Made by a program: the position numbers and the translations under genes. This document shows, piece by piece, positions 57,301 to 64,000 of a stretch of DNA of 64,000 nt. How positions within the stretch are numbered: position 1 is the stretch's first letter; every line of letters starts with the position of its first letter. The notes beneath the pieces were generated by a model. That model made no database searches. It saw only the letters and a program-made list of their open reading frames with translations, and was not told the origin of the DNA. The stretch comes from Adiantum capillus-veneris (Eukaryota; Streptophyta; Polypodiopsida; Polypodiales; Pteridaceae), in the NCBI GenBank assembly GCA_014529385.2, contig CM043961.1, positions 11,204,478 through 11,268,477 of the forward strand, given 5' to 3'.

Positions 57301-57493
57301 ACCTTCTGATCGCTTGAATGGCCAAGGAGCCCCCATGAAGGTGTGGCAAACCAGAGATAGTCTTCAAGAAGCTGAGAAAATGTTTTGCAGTTGCCAACAG
57401 ATCAATGCTGATGCTAACTTCTTGCACCATTGAAAGCTCTACAATCCCTTTGTCGCTCCTAGGTAGCTCCTCTTTATCAAGTGATATAGCCAT
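41802..57493 (-). CDS. GRDP-like: GRDP-type (DUF1399) protein gene, exons 1-8, 3' end not in view
   Basis: Eight exons join through canonical GT-AG introns into 627 codons without a stop: 57,303-57,493, 45,294-45,405, 44,898-45,167, 44,646-44,792, 44,254-44,565, 43,341-43,900, 42,055-42,179 and 41,802-41,965. Phases 2, 0, 0, 0, 0, 2, 1, 0 are consistent throughout. The product resembles plant glycine-rich domain proteins (DUF1399). Typical features are AIRRYLNCWMPLVAK, the VQWVWLCHRLRP box, the second IQLMWKCHQ box, RTWELLFGRPYE, the DHAGRECFIIRMR stretch and WNERIIHIHGGGWNYISGS. Known relatives act in plant growth and stress responses, biochemical role unclear. Intron 1 (11.9 kb) is full of retroelements. 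The usual C-terminal part was not found to the left of LINE-G copy 1. Confidence 0.88.
42055..42179 (-). CDS. GRDP-like: GRDP exon 7
   Basis: The exon completes the arginine codon and reads FATGVWRRKIEGPVGVDWNE and RIIHIHGGGWNYISGS, typical of the family. It begins after the acceptor AATCAG and ends with one base of a codon at donor GTTGGT. Confidence 0.88.
43341..43900 (-). CDS. GRDP-like: GRDP exon 6
   Basis: The longest exon (560 bp) reads VCVHIKSAARREQSQKR, TVWHKLWSMQCEAS and RTVLDHAGRECFIIRMR. It ends two bases into an arginine codon at donor GTATGA; the acceptor is TTCAATAG. No stop occurs before the donor. Confidence 0.9.
44254..44565 (-). CDS. GRDP-like: GRDP exon 5
   Basis: The 104 codons contain RQDFEQTSRTWELLFGRPYE and end GFLQPRYVLE at a GTAGAT donor. 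The acceptor is CCATGCAG. The end begins a beta-rich region continued in exon 6. Confidence 0.9.
44646..44792 (-). CDS. GRDP-like: GRDP exon 4
   Basis: The 49 codons contain AKERYICFLHMLRR and CIPTCDIQLMWKCHQ, the second DUF1399 box. The acceptor is TTTCTAG and the donor GTGATT. Phase 0 at both ends. Confidence 0.9.
44898..45167 (-). CDS. GRDP-like: GRDP exon 3
   Basis: The acceptor is CTGCTGCAG and the donor GTTTCT. The 90 codons read SYLCYCKTHYGELIGGP and RELWNESYSSEPFEMEPL, then a polar serine-rich linker. Phase 0 at both ends. Confidence 0.88.
45294..45405 (-). CDS. GRDP-like: GRDP exon 2
   Basis: After the acceptor ATCAG it reads YLNCWMPLVAKSGLHSE and PPLDVQWVWLCHRLRP, the family's first W-x-CH box (histidine is more usual at the first position). 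The donor is GTCAGT. An 86-bp stretch just upstream in the intron is duplicated at 25,972-26,057. Confidence 0.88.
45505..46270 (-). mobile_element. Gypsy 5' LTR plus leader remnant in GRDP intron 1
   Basis: On the minus strand an LTR (46,270-45,702) is followed by a one-base spacer, an initiator-Met primer site and about 185 bp of leader that stops where GRDP intron sequence begins at 45,504. The LTR matches 24,907-25,534 in inverse orientation; its first bases are TCTCAC instead of TGTCAC. Gag, pol and the 3' LTR are missing, so this is the 5' end of an element whose remainder was deleted. Confidence 0.85.
45689..45700 (-). promoter_or_regulatory. Primer binding site, initiator tRNA-Met type (gypsy)
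   Basis: On the minus strand TGGTATCAGAGC lies one base after the LTR end TGTTACA, an exact match to the plant initiator tRNA-Met complement. Confidence 0.9.
46342..46404. repeat. (GA)n microsatellite at the 3' end of LINE-G copy 2
   Basis: About 62 bp of pure GA followed directly by the LINE-G 3' tail AAATGAAATGAAATG. Confidence 0.97.
46715..47880 (-). pseudogene. LINE-G copy 2 RT thumb and C-terminal finger
   Basis: Two frames cover LGVVFAGPKFTLKKAADARL and RPLVSMISRMIRAKASVPHA, then the C-terminal region with CKLCGMEPETELHYICHC (C-x2-C-x8-H-x4-C) and EQRCLGLYLLELHRHRD. The finger matches that of copy 1. Confidence 0.88.
48125..49173 (-). pseudogene. LINE-G copy 2 linker and RT fingers/palm
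   Basis: The linker (48,754-49,173) begins PQNSWYDEECRETRTQ, matching copy 1 PQNRWYDDECRELYRR. The RT part (48,125-48,688) reads TIVPIFKSGDPMIPGNYR, ATGQAGFRRGYSTLDHIL, CFVDFRKAFDTVPRARL and GVKQGCPLSPTLFGMYIDE. A YADD box follows in another frame at about 48,080-48,100. Confidence 0.9.
49222..49925 (-). pseudogene. LINE-G copy 2 endonuclease
   Basis: The frame reads LYIAICYFPPSTSVYSS, IVLLGDFNARTANSQ (active-site D-x-N) and GASTVDYVMTSPSF (the usual V-D-Y C-terminal part), then after a shift DHALLTLSI with the D-H pair. It parallels copy 1 throughout. Confidence 0.88.
50095..50845 (-). pseudogene. LINE-G copy 2 ORF1 fused in frame to the endonuclease start
   Basis: The 182-codon frame 50,643-50,095 begins in the RRM-like part (TLHVRVTGVKDKENVDEEV, RVLILRFPNIEIRKEFLKKR), passes the C-terminal domain (AAREKGKIAFYRGGKVVV) and continues without a stop through CPAWRCETYGAMLRIAAWNC into the endonuclease start (FRDKDIVFYSETH). 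The coiled-coil part upstream is in another frame. Where copy 1 has TAG, this copy has sense codons. Confidence 0.85.
51243..51306. repeat. (GA)n microsatellite between LINE-G copies 2 and 3
   Basis: About 64 bp of GA dinucleotides. The 5' end of copy 2 lies on one side and the 3' tail of copy 3 (ATGAAATGAAATAAAATG) on the other. Confidence 0.97.
51307..54303 (-). mobile_element. LINE-G copy 3: truncated in the endonuclease, in GRDP intron 1
   Basis: On the minus strand the copy runs from the end of the endonuclease/linker (HTRYTFTSETNSVYIDGIF at about 54,150-54,220) through RT (52,358-53,047 with GVKRGCPQSPTLFGMCVDE and LLYADDIVLISDSPEG) to the C-terminal region (51,461-51,976) and the 3' tail. 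Frameshifts are numerous. The finger is altered: YLLCHIEPETELLHICHC lacks the first cysteine. It breaks off at 54,303 against a gypsy fragment. Confidence 0.88.
53857..54061. repeat. 103-bp tandem duplication in LINE-G copy 3
   Basis: GAAGTACCTCCCTTTGAAG at about 53,858 recurs as GAAGTACCTCCCTCTGAAG at 53,961, and the copies run parallel to 54,061 with few changes. The unit lies in the linker coding DNA. Confidence 0.92.
54304..55186 (+). mobile_element. Gypsy 3' fragment (chromodomain end and 3' untranslated region)
   Basis: The plus strand starts within the chromodomain region and reads DTKWIEEENLTNS and LYLEAFGILAM, matching 23,080-23,158 of the inserted gypsy block. The following text (GTGCACTGAATTG, GATGAAATGTCTGCAGCATTTTG) resembles the 3' untranslated region at 23,160-24,600. 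No polypurine tract or plus-strand LTR follows; the minus-strand LTR at 55,187 interrupts it. Confidence 0.75.
55187..55914 (-). mobile_element. Gypsy 3' LTR, minus strand (728 bp)
   Basis: On the minus strand it starts TGTCACAAACTGCTGACG at 55,914 and ends CTCTCCCTGTGACA at 55,187. It carries GACGTGGCAGCTGTACGG, a second GACGTGGC box and the shared motif at 55,318-55,356. It matches the solo LTR at 8,230-8,896. A polypurine tract abuts its start, so it is a 3' LTR, but the body of the element is not recognisable upstream. Confidence 0.85.
55915..55925 (-). promoter_or_regulatory. Polypurine tract (gypsy, minus)
   Basis: On the minus strand AAGGGGGGA directly precedes the TGTCAC start of the LTR at 55,914. 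Confidence 0.75.
55926..57302. other. GRDP intron 1, exon-1-proximal part
   Basis: This 1.4 kb holds the 3' untranslated remnant of the gypsy element next to 55,914, a short tandem duplication at 56,011-56,147, and otherwise unassigned AT-rich sequence up to the exon 1 donor. No coding similarity was found. Frames of about 65 codons at 56,738 and 56,955 are unsupported. Confidence 0.55.
56011..56147. repeat. 67-bp tandem duplication
   Basis: TCAATCCAGATTGGAGCTC at 56,011 recurs as TCATTCCAGATTGGAACTC at 56,078. Both units share CTTGATATCCTGGGTCG and TCTCATCCA.TAAGGAGT with small changes. Confidence 0.9.
57303..57493 (-). CDS. GRDP-like: GRDP exon 1 (start codon)
   Basis: ATG at 57,493 begins MAISLDKEELPRSDKG and the exon continues with ISIDLLATAKHFLSFLK, the N-terminal helix region of the family, to SLAIQAIRR. 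The donor GTATGT at 57,302 splits an arginine codon (AG|G) completed by exon 2. No upstream in-frame ATG with similarity was noticed. Confidence 0.85.
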
Positions 57494-57616
57494 TGTTTGA
57501 ATAGCTTCTACTTCAACATAGCCAAAAATGAGAATGGTGCATGGAAAGGGTCTGGTTTGAGAACCTTAAGATTTTGACAGAGCTTGGGCATGTGGTACAA
57601 TATACCTTCGGCTTGA

Positions 57617-57659
<43 letters not shown>

Positions 57660-58121
57660 TTTTACTCCTGCTGCAGCCGATAGAAGAACAACAATTCAGC
57701 AATGTTCAGCTTGTGTTCTGCCCGGGAAGTAATGTAGCATTGAAATTCAGCCTTTTACAAATTTTTAGAAGCCCTGAGGACGCAGAACAATTAAAGCATC
57801 AAGGAGACCAGAGTCCTCTGTTTTACTTGTACGCTTGTAAAACAGGGGTCCCCTGTTTTATAATAAGGCCGTGTGTCTCGCAACAAGCAGGTGCAGCTGC
57901 TGACTTGCATGATAGGCACTCTCGTCATTACTGCGCCTCAGACTTTTCTGCTTGAGAAATTTCTTCATCTCCCCAACTACTCTGTATAGAAAAGGCGCAT
58001 GTTCCGGAGCGGAAGGCCCTCAAAAGGTCATCTCATCATGCACTCACATAAGACACCATCATCAACAGGACTTGCATCCCAGATTTTAAGGGAAAGGGAG
58101 ACTTAAATAAGCCATGCTCAT

Positions 58122-58160
<39 letters not shown>

Positions 58161-58243
58161 CAGTCCCCACCTGATGTACTGTGTGAACAATGGACGTGTT
58201 TGCAAGGTGGGTTGACAGAACAATCCGTGTTGTGCATGCAAAA

Positions 58244-58278
<35 letters not shown>

Positions 58279-58300
58279 ACGTGTAGCTTCATAAGACATG
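57494..58300 (-). promoter_or_regulatory. GRDP upstream region with GA repeats on the coding strand
   Basis: Three (GA)n runs, read on the gene's strand, lie at 57,619-57,655, 58,130-58,157 and 58,245-58,276. The nearest is about 125-160 bp before the ATG. GA-rich promoters and leaders are common in plants and bind BPC/BBR-type factors, but no transcription start can be fixed here, so a regulatory role is only likely. Confidence 0.4.
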
Positions 58301-58880
58301 TCGAGTTTCAACAGTGTTAGTTACGAACAAGGGTCGATGGGCATGGGGCCCTTTGCAGTAACCTCCTTTGAAGTTTGATCACTTTCTAGTCTCGCTCTCT
58401 CTGAATTGAGCTCTCATTATTTCACAAGAAGATAAAAGAGCTGGAATCCTTTGTTCACGATATTTGAAAGTTGTGTGGGTGCCACACAGGTTCCAACTTC
58501 CAATCATGTTGATGTCGCTTTGGTGGCATCTTGGTAGGGCCACTCCTACACAAAATAGGATGGAGGAGCCACTCAAAGTAGGGGGAAGGGGTCATTTACA
58601 TCAAGGGTGCCAAGTTCCATCACAAGGAGAGAGTCACCCTTGTGTCCCACTACTAAATACATCTCCTACCTTTTTTGAATTCGATGTGCTTGAAAGATAC
58701 CTTTCAACCAAGAGTAGAAGACCTAACCTTTTTGTACATATCTAAGTAGTGTTTGGTTACTTAACTTTAATCTAAGCTAAATTGTCGCAACTGCATCAAA
58801 TGTGAAGCATGCAGATGATAACCCATCGCATAAGGTTGGTCATGGGGGTGTGTTATTCACTATAATAAAACTATATTGCT
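58301..58880. other. About 580 bp with nothing recognised
   Basis: A plus-strand frame of 93 codons at 58,464-58,745 shows no family. The sequence leads into the degenerate tandem array. Confidence 0.5.
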
Positions 58881-60780
58881 TGATTCATGGTATATATCGA
58901 GTTGCAAGAGTCTTTTTGTTGTTGTCTATTTGCCAATGCATTGTTGTCTTCACATATGTATATTTAGATGGTGATATATGTGCAAACATTGATAGAGGTC
59001 TTGCTCTAGCATACTAATATAATGAGAATACCTTTGTGAATGACTCGTATAGTAGAGCTTTTGCCAAAAGGTATCCATGTTGTATGGTCAAGTGCAAAAA
59101 GATATGAATGTGTTGCAATCAAACATCCTTGCGTACTTACCTTAAGTTGTCCTTGACATTTGAACACTCCCCTCTAATTGAGGGCAATCTTGCCTGCTTT
59201 CTAAGAATTGCTTAAAAGTCTTGGAAGCTTCTATGCATGAATGGGCATTTGCCATGCATGAAACATCAAAACCTACATTAGTCAAATGCCACCAAGATTG
59301 CATATAAAATATTTGCAATGCATGCCATAGTTCCAGATACATGAGGGGGTGTCAAGAGTGTTGTATTGTTGTATACTCCCAAACGCAGTGTTGTCTTTAA
59401 ACATGTGTATTCATGAGTAATGTTGATGGGGACAACCCCACAAACATTGCTAGAGGTCTTGCTTTGAGCATGGAAGAGTGATAACATCATTCGTCATTTG
59501 TGACAACTAGCACGCTCCTACTTGATCAAGAGATCTTTGCAAAGATTATCGTAGATGTTGTGTCATGTGGGAAATGGACATGAAAATGTGCCACAATCAA
59601 ATGCACATGCTTGTGCAATTACCTTATATTGACCTCGTCATCTTCATTCCCCTCATATTCATGCTTTTCAAGTATTTCTTAAAGTCATGGAAGCTTCTCT
59701 ACTTGAAAGAGCTTGATGTACATGTTTGCTATTTTCTTCTTCATGTTTAAAAGCAAACTCGGTAGATCTCAAAGACAAGATCTGCCTAATTGACAACAGT
59801 GAGAATTGATAACATTTCTTGTACATGACCCCTATCAAAACTAACAGTAGGCAAATGCAATCACGATTGCAACCCTCATTATTGGTAGCAACGCTCGTAT
59901 TTTTTGTAGTGTGCAAAGAATCGTTTCACAATATGTCGCCTAAATCAAGGTCTATGTTGATGTGTGAAAGGTGTTGTTTGGTTATCTCAATTTCATTGTT
60001 ATCTCCAAGTATCCTTATTAGTAATTGCTGCTTAGATATTGATATCTCGGCAAACATTGATAAAGATATTTCTCTAAGGACATAAGACTAGCAGATTGAG
60101 GCTCCATTTCTAATGGTGCATGTTGTCATTATTTCAAACGAGACTTGATCAAAGATCCGTGCATACTTAGCTTAATGCTCCCCTCCCTTAGGCTTAGGAT
60201 GAACTTTCTTGCTTCCTATGAATTACTTTTAAGTTTTCGAAGCTTCACATACACATTAGGTAGATCCCAAAAATGAGACCTTTTCTTTGATGAAATGACC
60301 TTCTTGTAAAAACTTAGATTAGTCAAAGGTCATGAAGATACAACCTTGATTTTTGATAACGACTTGCCACACTTTGTCACTATACTTCTGATGCTTGTTC
60401 CCATTCAACTTATATGCTGAGGTGTCAAGGATGTTGTTTTCTCATTGTTTTCTTTATTATTCAATTGAATTTTTATATCTTTGAACATGCAAACTTACAA
60501 GTAGCCCTTGGATGGTGATAACCCCACAAAGCCTATAGAGGACTTATTGTAAACATAGAAGATTAATGAAGTGAGATTGTGTTGTGAATGCTAATATGGT
60601 CCATCTTTTTTCTGAAAGATATTTGTGATACTCATTTTAACTCATACATAAATATGGAACAACAAAAAATCCTTGCATTTTTAGCTCATAGTAACCTCAC
60701 GGTAGCCTTGACGTATTCAAACTCCTTCTCTACTTAAAAAAGCTTGATGCACATACATGTTTGTTGTTTTTGTATTCATG
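58880..60780 (+). repeat. Degenerate tandem array, unit about 460-610 bp, at least four copies
   Basis: Words such as CAAACATTGATAGAGGTCTT recur at 58,982, 59,441 (CAAACATTGCTAGAGGTC), 60,051 (CAAACATTGATAAAGATAT) and about 60,526 (CACAAAGCCTATAGAGGAC). A second set (GGAAGCTTCT..., CTTGATGTACATG) recurs at matching offsets near 59,222, 59,690, 60,238 and 60,740. Similarity between copies is low, so the array is old. No protein-coding potential is visible. Confidence 0.65.
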
Positions 60781-62980
60781 TAAATAGGCATACTAGGTTG
60801 ATCTTATGAACAAGACGTTATGTTTGAGAAAAAGAAAATTGATTAGGTTTCTCTTTCATAAGCTATCAAAATGTACAGTAGTATAGTGCCATACTTTTTA
60901 TTGGTAATACCCTTGAATTTGGTCCGATGTGCAGTTAATATGTTTGCAAGGCAGGATTTTACTGTAGAGGACAATGAATGTCATCTTTCTTCTCAAAATG
61001 TTGGGCTTCTAGATCAAAAGATGAAAGACTTTTCCTCAAACTCTAGTTGACCAATGTCTCTTGGTCCTTGAGTATTGTCTCAAGTAGTTTTAATATTTGC
61101 TCTACTCTTATGTCCCTCTACTCCTAAGGCTTTGCCATAGGAATGCTAATGTTTCCTCATGCCTTAGCTAGTGCCTAATATTTGTCTCATCTCTTTGATG
61201 CAATCAAAGAAAATCTTAAATTGTTTTGTAATAATGTGCAAATAATATCCTAAATAGATGGCACTAGCTTGTGACGTTACAAGCTTTAAAGTAGCTTCTA
61301 TAATCAAGGAGGCTCACTCACAAATGATGCAATTTTTTTGTAGACTCAACAAGTCAACTACACAACTTCTTCCACCAATTTTCTCTTTACAAATCTTGAA
61401 ATTGAAAGCATGTATTTATTGTAACCATTGCCCATATATGTAATTGTGCATTTAGACTCTCAAATTGTGTCCTATGTAGTTTCTACATGGTACACTTATC
61501 ATCAATTAGATCATGGCTCCTTAAATGACATAATATTATGAAATCCATTCCTTCCATCCAACATGTTGGCTAGTATTGTTTTAGTTTTTGATTACTACTA
61601 ATGAGCATCTCCTCCAACCAACTTGGGATTGGTTTGTTGAAAATTTCCTCAAGATTATCCATACCTTGCCAATGAGAGTGAGTCTTTCTTATCATTGAAA
61701 TGTTGCGGGGAAATTTTCATAGTAGAAATGGTGTTCTTGATCTCACAAAATATTATTTTCCATGTGTTGCCATCATAGATGGAGGGATGGAGCTTCTATC
61801 AAGCATGCATAGTCTCTCTTTGACTTGGCAAGGTGGGGTCATGAGCTCACAACTCTTGTGGTAGAAGGTCGATGTTCAAGAATAAAGCAAACAATAAATA
61901 ATATAGCTATGAGGGCTACTTTAGAAAATGCAAACCCACATGCAAAAGTGCTTTTCAAAGAGCCAAAGGGTATACTCACTACATTAGCCTATGTCCTCTG
62001 CAAGAAAGTTTTGACGTTACTAATCTCCTATTAGAATAGAATTCAGACCTTGAATCACTAATATGAAATATTTTAGATAGATTGTAAATAGTGCTGGTAG
62101 ACGTAGGACCTTATTTGATAGATCTAGGCCCGTATTTGTTATATCTTGTGACTTAAGTTCTTGGCCTTATGGTTCCTTCCCAAATCCTTTCACCAAAATT
62201 TAGACTCAAAACACTATCAATTCAAAAATCAATGATTTGTAATGAGTAATCACAAACATGAAATGCACAATGGAAACACCAAATACAGAAATTGCATGAG
62301 ACTCCATACTTTGGTACGAACCATCCCTCCCAACCAATTTGGTTGAGTATTTGACATTTGCCTCTTTATTCGACCAATTGAGTATGGTTTACAAAAAGAG
62401 AAAGATTATATAAGAAAAGAACAAGTTACAAAGAGAGCGCATATGATATTTGATAGAAAAAATATCATAAAAGGGGCAAGAAGTATGTTTTTCATAGCTT
62501 AGCTTTGATAGAGTTTTTAACTGCTCGGTTTACTTCAAAAGGGGCCGACCAAAATGCTCCTAGAGTGCTCGTCTTCCTTGCGAAGTGTCAAGAATTTTAT
62601 TGTTATTGAAAATTTTCATACAAGCAATGAGGTGATTTCAAGGGTCTCTCTACTTTTATAAACTTAAATGGTGAACAAAATTAGAATATGGCTTGCTTTT
62701 CTACTTAAACTCCTAAAATAGTAGATAAAGTTGACTTTTATCTACACTGCTTCTCTTTTTTTTAAAATCAAAAAAATTACACGTTAAAACTATCTAAAAC
62801 AATACCAATGATATGATAAGAGTCCTCTCCAATAGGCAAGAAACTATCCTCTTTGCAAACAGAAGAAAGAAATTAACAATCCCCACAATATGGAGGTGGG
62901 CCTGACATATACAACAGCTATTACTGTGAAAGTAGACCTTGATATTAAATTACCAGAGAGCTCATATGGTTTTTATGTTG
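60781..62980. other. About 2.2 kb of AT-rich sequence with nothing recognised
   Basis: The longest frames are 61-69 codons (61,258 and 61,825 plus) without family features. No terminal repeats, primer sites or simple repeats of note are seen. It may hold further eroded copies of the preceding array. Confidence 0.5.
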
Positions 62981-62982
62981 GA

Positions 62983-63162
62983 TGCTTGATCTTTGCCTTC
63001 TCTTGAATTGACGTCCTTTTTAGGGTGCTCTACTTTGTGAGAGGATTTTTTCAAGGAGAAATTAGCTTGGTTGCTTGATCTTTGCCTTTTCTTAAATTGG
63101 TGTCCTTTTTAGGGTGCTCTACTTTATGAAAGGCTTTTTTCAAGGAGAAATCAGTTTCACAT
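62983..63162 (+). repeat. 90-bp tandem duplication
   Basis: GCTTGATCTTTGCCTTCTC at 62,983 recurs as GCTTGATCTTTGCCTTTTC at 63,073. Both continue with GTCCTTTTTAGGGTGCTC and TTTTTTCAAGGAGAAAT. Confidence 0.93.
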
Positions 63163-63252
63163 AGCTTGATCTCTTGGTTAAGGAACCTTCTTCTTTGAGG
63201 CTCCTTTGTTTACCCCTACTTGAAGAAAGGAAAAAATAACAAAATGATGATG

Positions 63253-63476
<224 letters not shown>

Positions 63477-64000
63477 TTAATTTCTAACAATAGACATAAC
63501 ATAGCACATGAGACCGAAATACAAGAACCTCTGCTTACAATGTCAATATCAATAATGTATTCATTAGAAAGCCAATAAATACATTCCAAAATTACAGGCC
63601 ACTAATAATGAAATGGTCCTATATAATAAAATAGGCCAATGTAGAGCAAGTTCCCTTTCTACCAACAAGTGAAGGAGAGAGTACCCTTACCTGCATCCAC
63701 AGTAAAAAAGCAATCAAGAGATTAGCTTTCAAACAACCTTGCAGGTAACTGGGGTGACTCTAGTTGGCATCCATGTCACCTACGTCCTAGGAAAAAAGAA
63801 ACTTAACTGGTTTTAAAGAATAAAGAAATGAACAAAGTAACCATGAATCCAGCATCCTTCAAAGTGTTATAGACAAGTCATTATCATAATTTAGATGTTC
63901 CAAAATATGGCTGTAGCACTTAGCACTGACTGTAGCAACAAGTGCCTCAGAAAAAAGAGAAATTGATTAAGTATTGTGAATAGCAGTAGTGCAAAGCAAT
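63477..64000. other. Terminal 520 bp with nothing recognised
   Basis: AT-rich sequence without long frames, terminal motifs or repeats that I can identify. Confidence 0.5.

Overview
The window is nuclear DNA of a land plant with a large, repeat-rich genome. The evidence is a split plant-type GRDP/DUF1399 gene with canonical GT-AG introns, Ty3/gypsy elements with a chromodomain, Ty1/copia remnants, plant L1-type LINEs with a zinc knuckle, CCCTAA/CCCTAAA telomere-like runs and very many GA/TC microsatellites. The long, transposon-filled introns and this repeat load suggest a fern or another non-flowering vascular plant, but the sequence alone does not settle that. Names used below: LINE-Z is the plant-L1-like family with a zinc-knuckle ORF1; LINE-G is a second LINE family with a coiled-coil/RRM-like ORF1 that sits against GA/TC repeats.

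Layout. 1-7,236: two decayed LINE-Z copies on the minus strand, separated by a CT/CA microsatellite. 7,237-14,483: LTR remnants, telomere-like runs, a GC-rich minisatellite, a degenerate tandem repeat and a Ty1/copia integrase fragment. 14,484-15,600: two 5'-truncated LINE-G tails around a GT/GA microsatellite. 15,900-19,270: a decayed plus-strand Ty3/gypsy element. 19,333-26,657: a minus-strand Ty1/copia element whose 5' LTR is split by a 3.9-kb block (the 3' half and 3' LTR of a Ty3/gypsy element plus a scrap of host intron). 26,658-28,587: a second gypsy integrase fragment and unassigned sequence. 28,588-36,307: a complete but frameshifted chromovirus with both LTRs, tRNA-Glu primer site and polypurine tract. 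36,393-41,693: an almost intact LINE-G. 41,802-57,493: eight exons of a GRDP gene (minus strand), with intron 1 (11.9 kb) filled by a gypsy 5' LTR remnant, two more LINE-G copies, a gypsy 3' fragment and another LTR. 57,494-64,000: upstream region with GA repeats, a degenerate tandem array of roughly 460-610 bp units, and no recognisable gene.

The one clear host gene is GRDP. Its eight visible exons join without a stop into 627 codons. Its last exons are not seen and would lie beyond an intron 8 that already holds LINE-G copy 1 and the gypsy element next to it.

The most interesting system is LINE-G. Its ORF1 looks like the coiled-coil/RRM/C-terminal-domain type familiar from animal L1 elements rather than the usual plant type. 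ORF1 and the endonuclease-RT region lie in one reading frame, fused without a stop in one copy and separated by a single TAG in the other. The copies repeatedly abut GA/TC microsatellites, and their RNA ends in a small hairpin. A second layer is the LTR population: five otherwise divergent LTRs share a motif of about 37 bp, and four of them share an upstream ACGTGGC/GTACGGATTT module.
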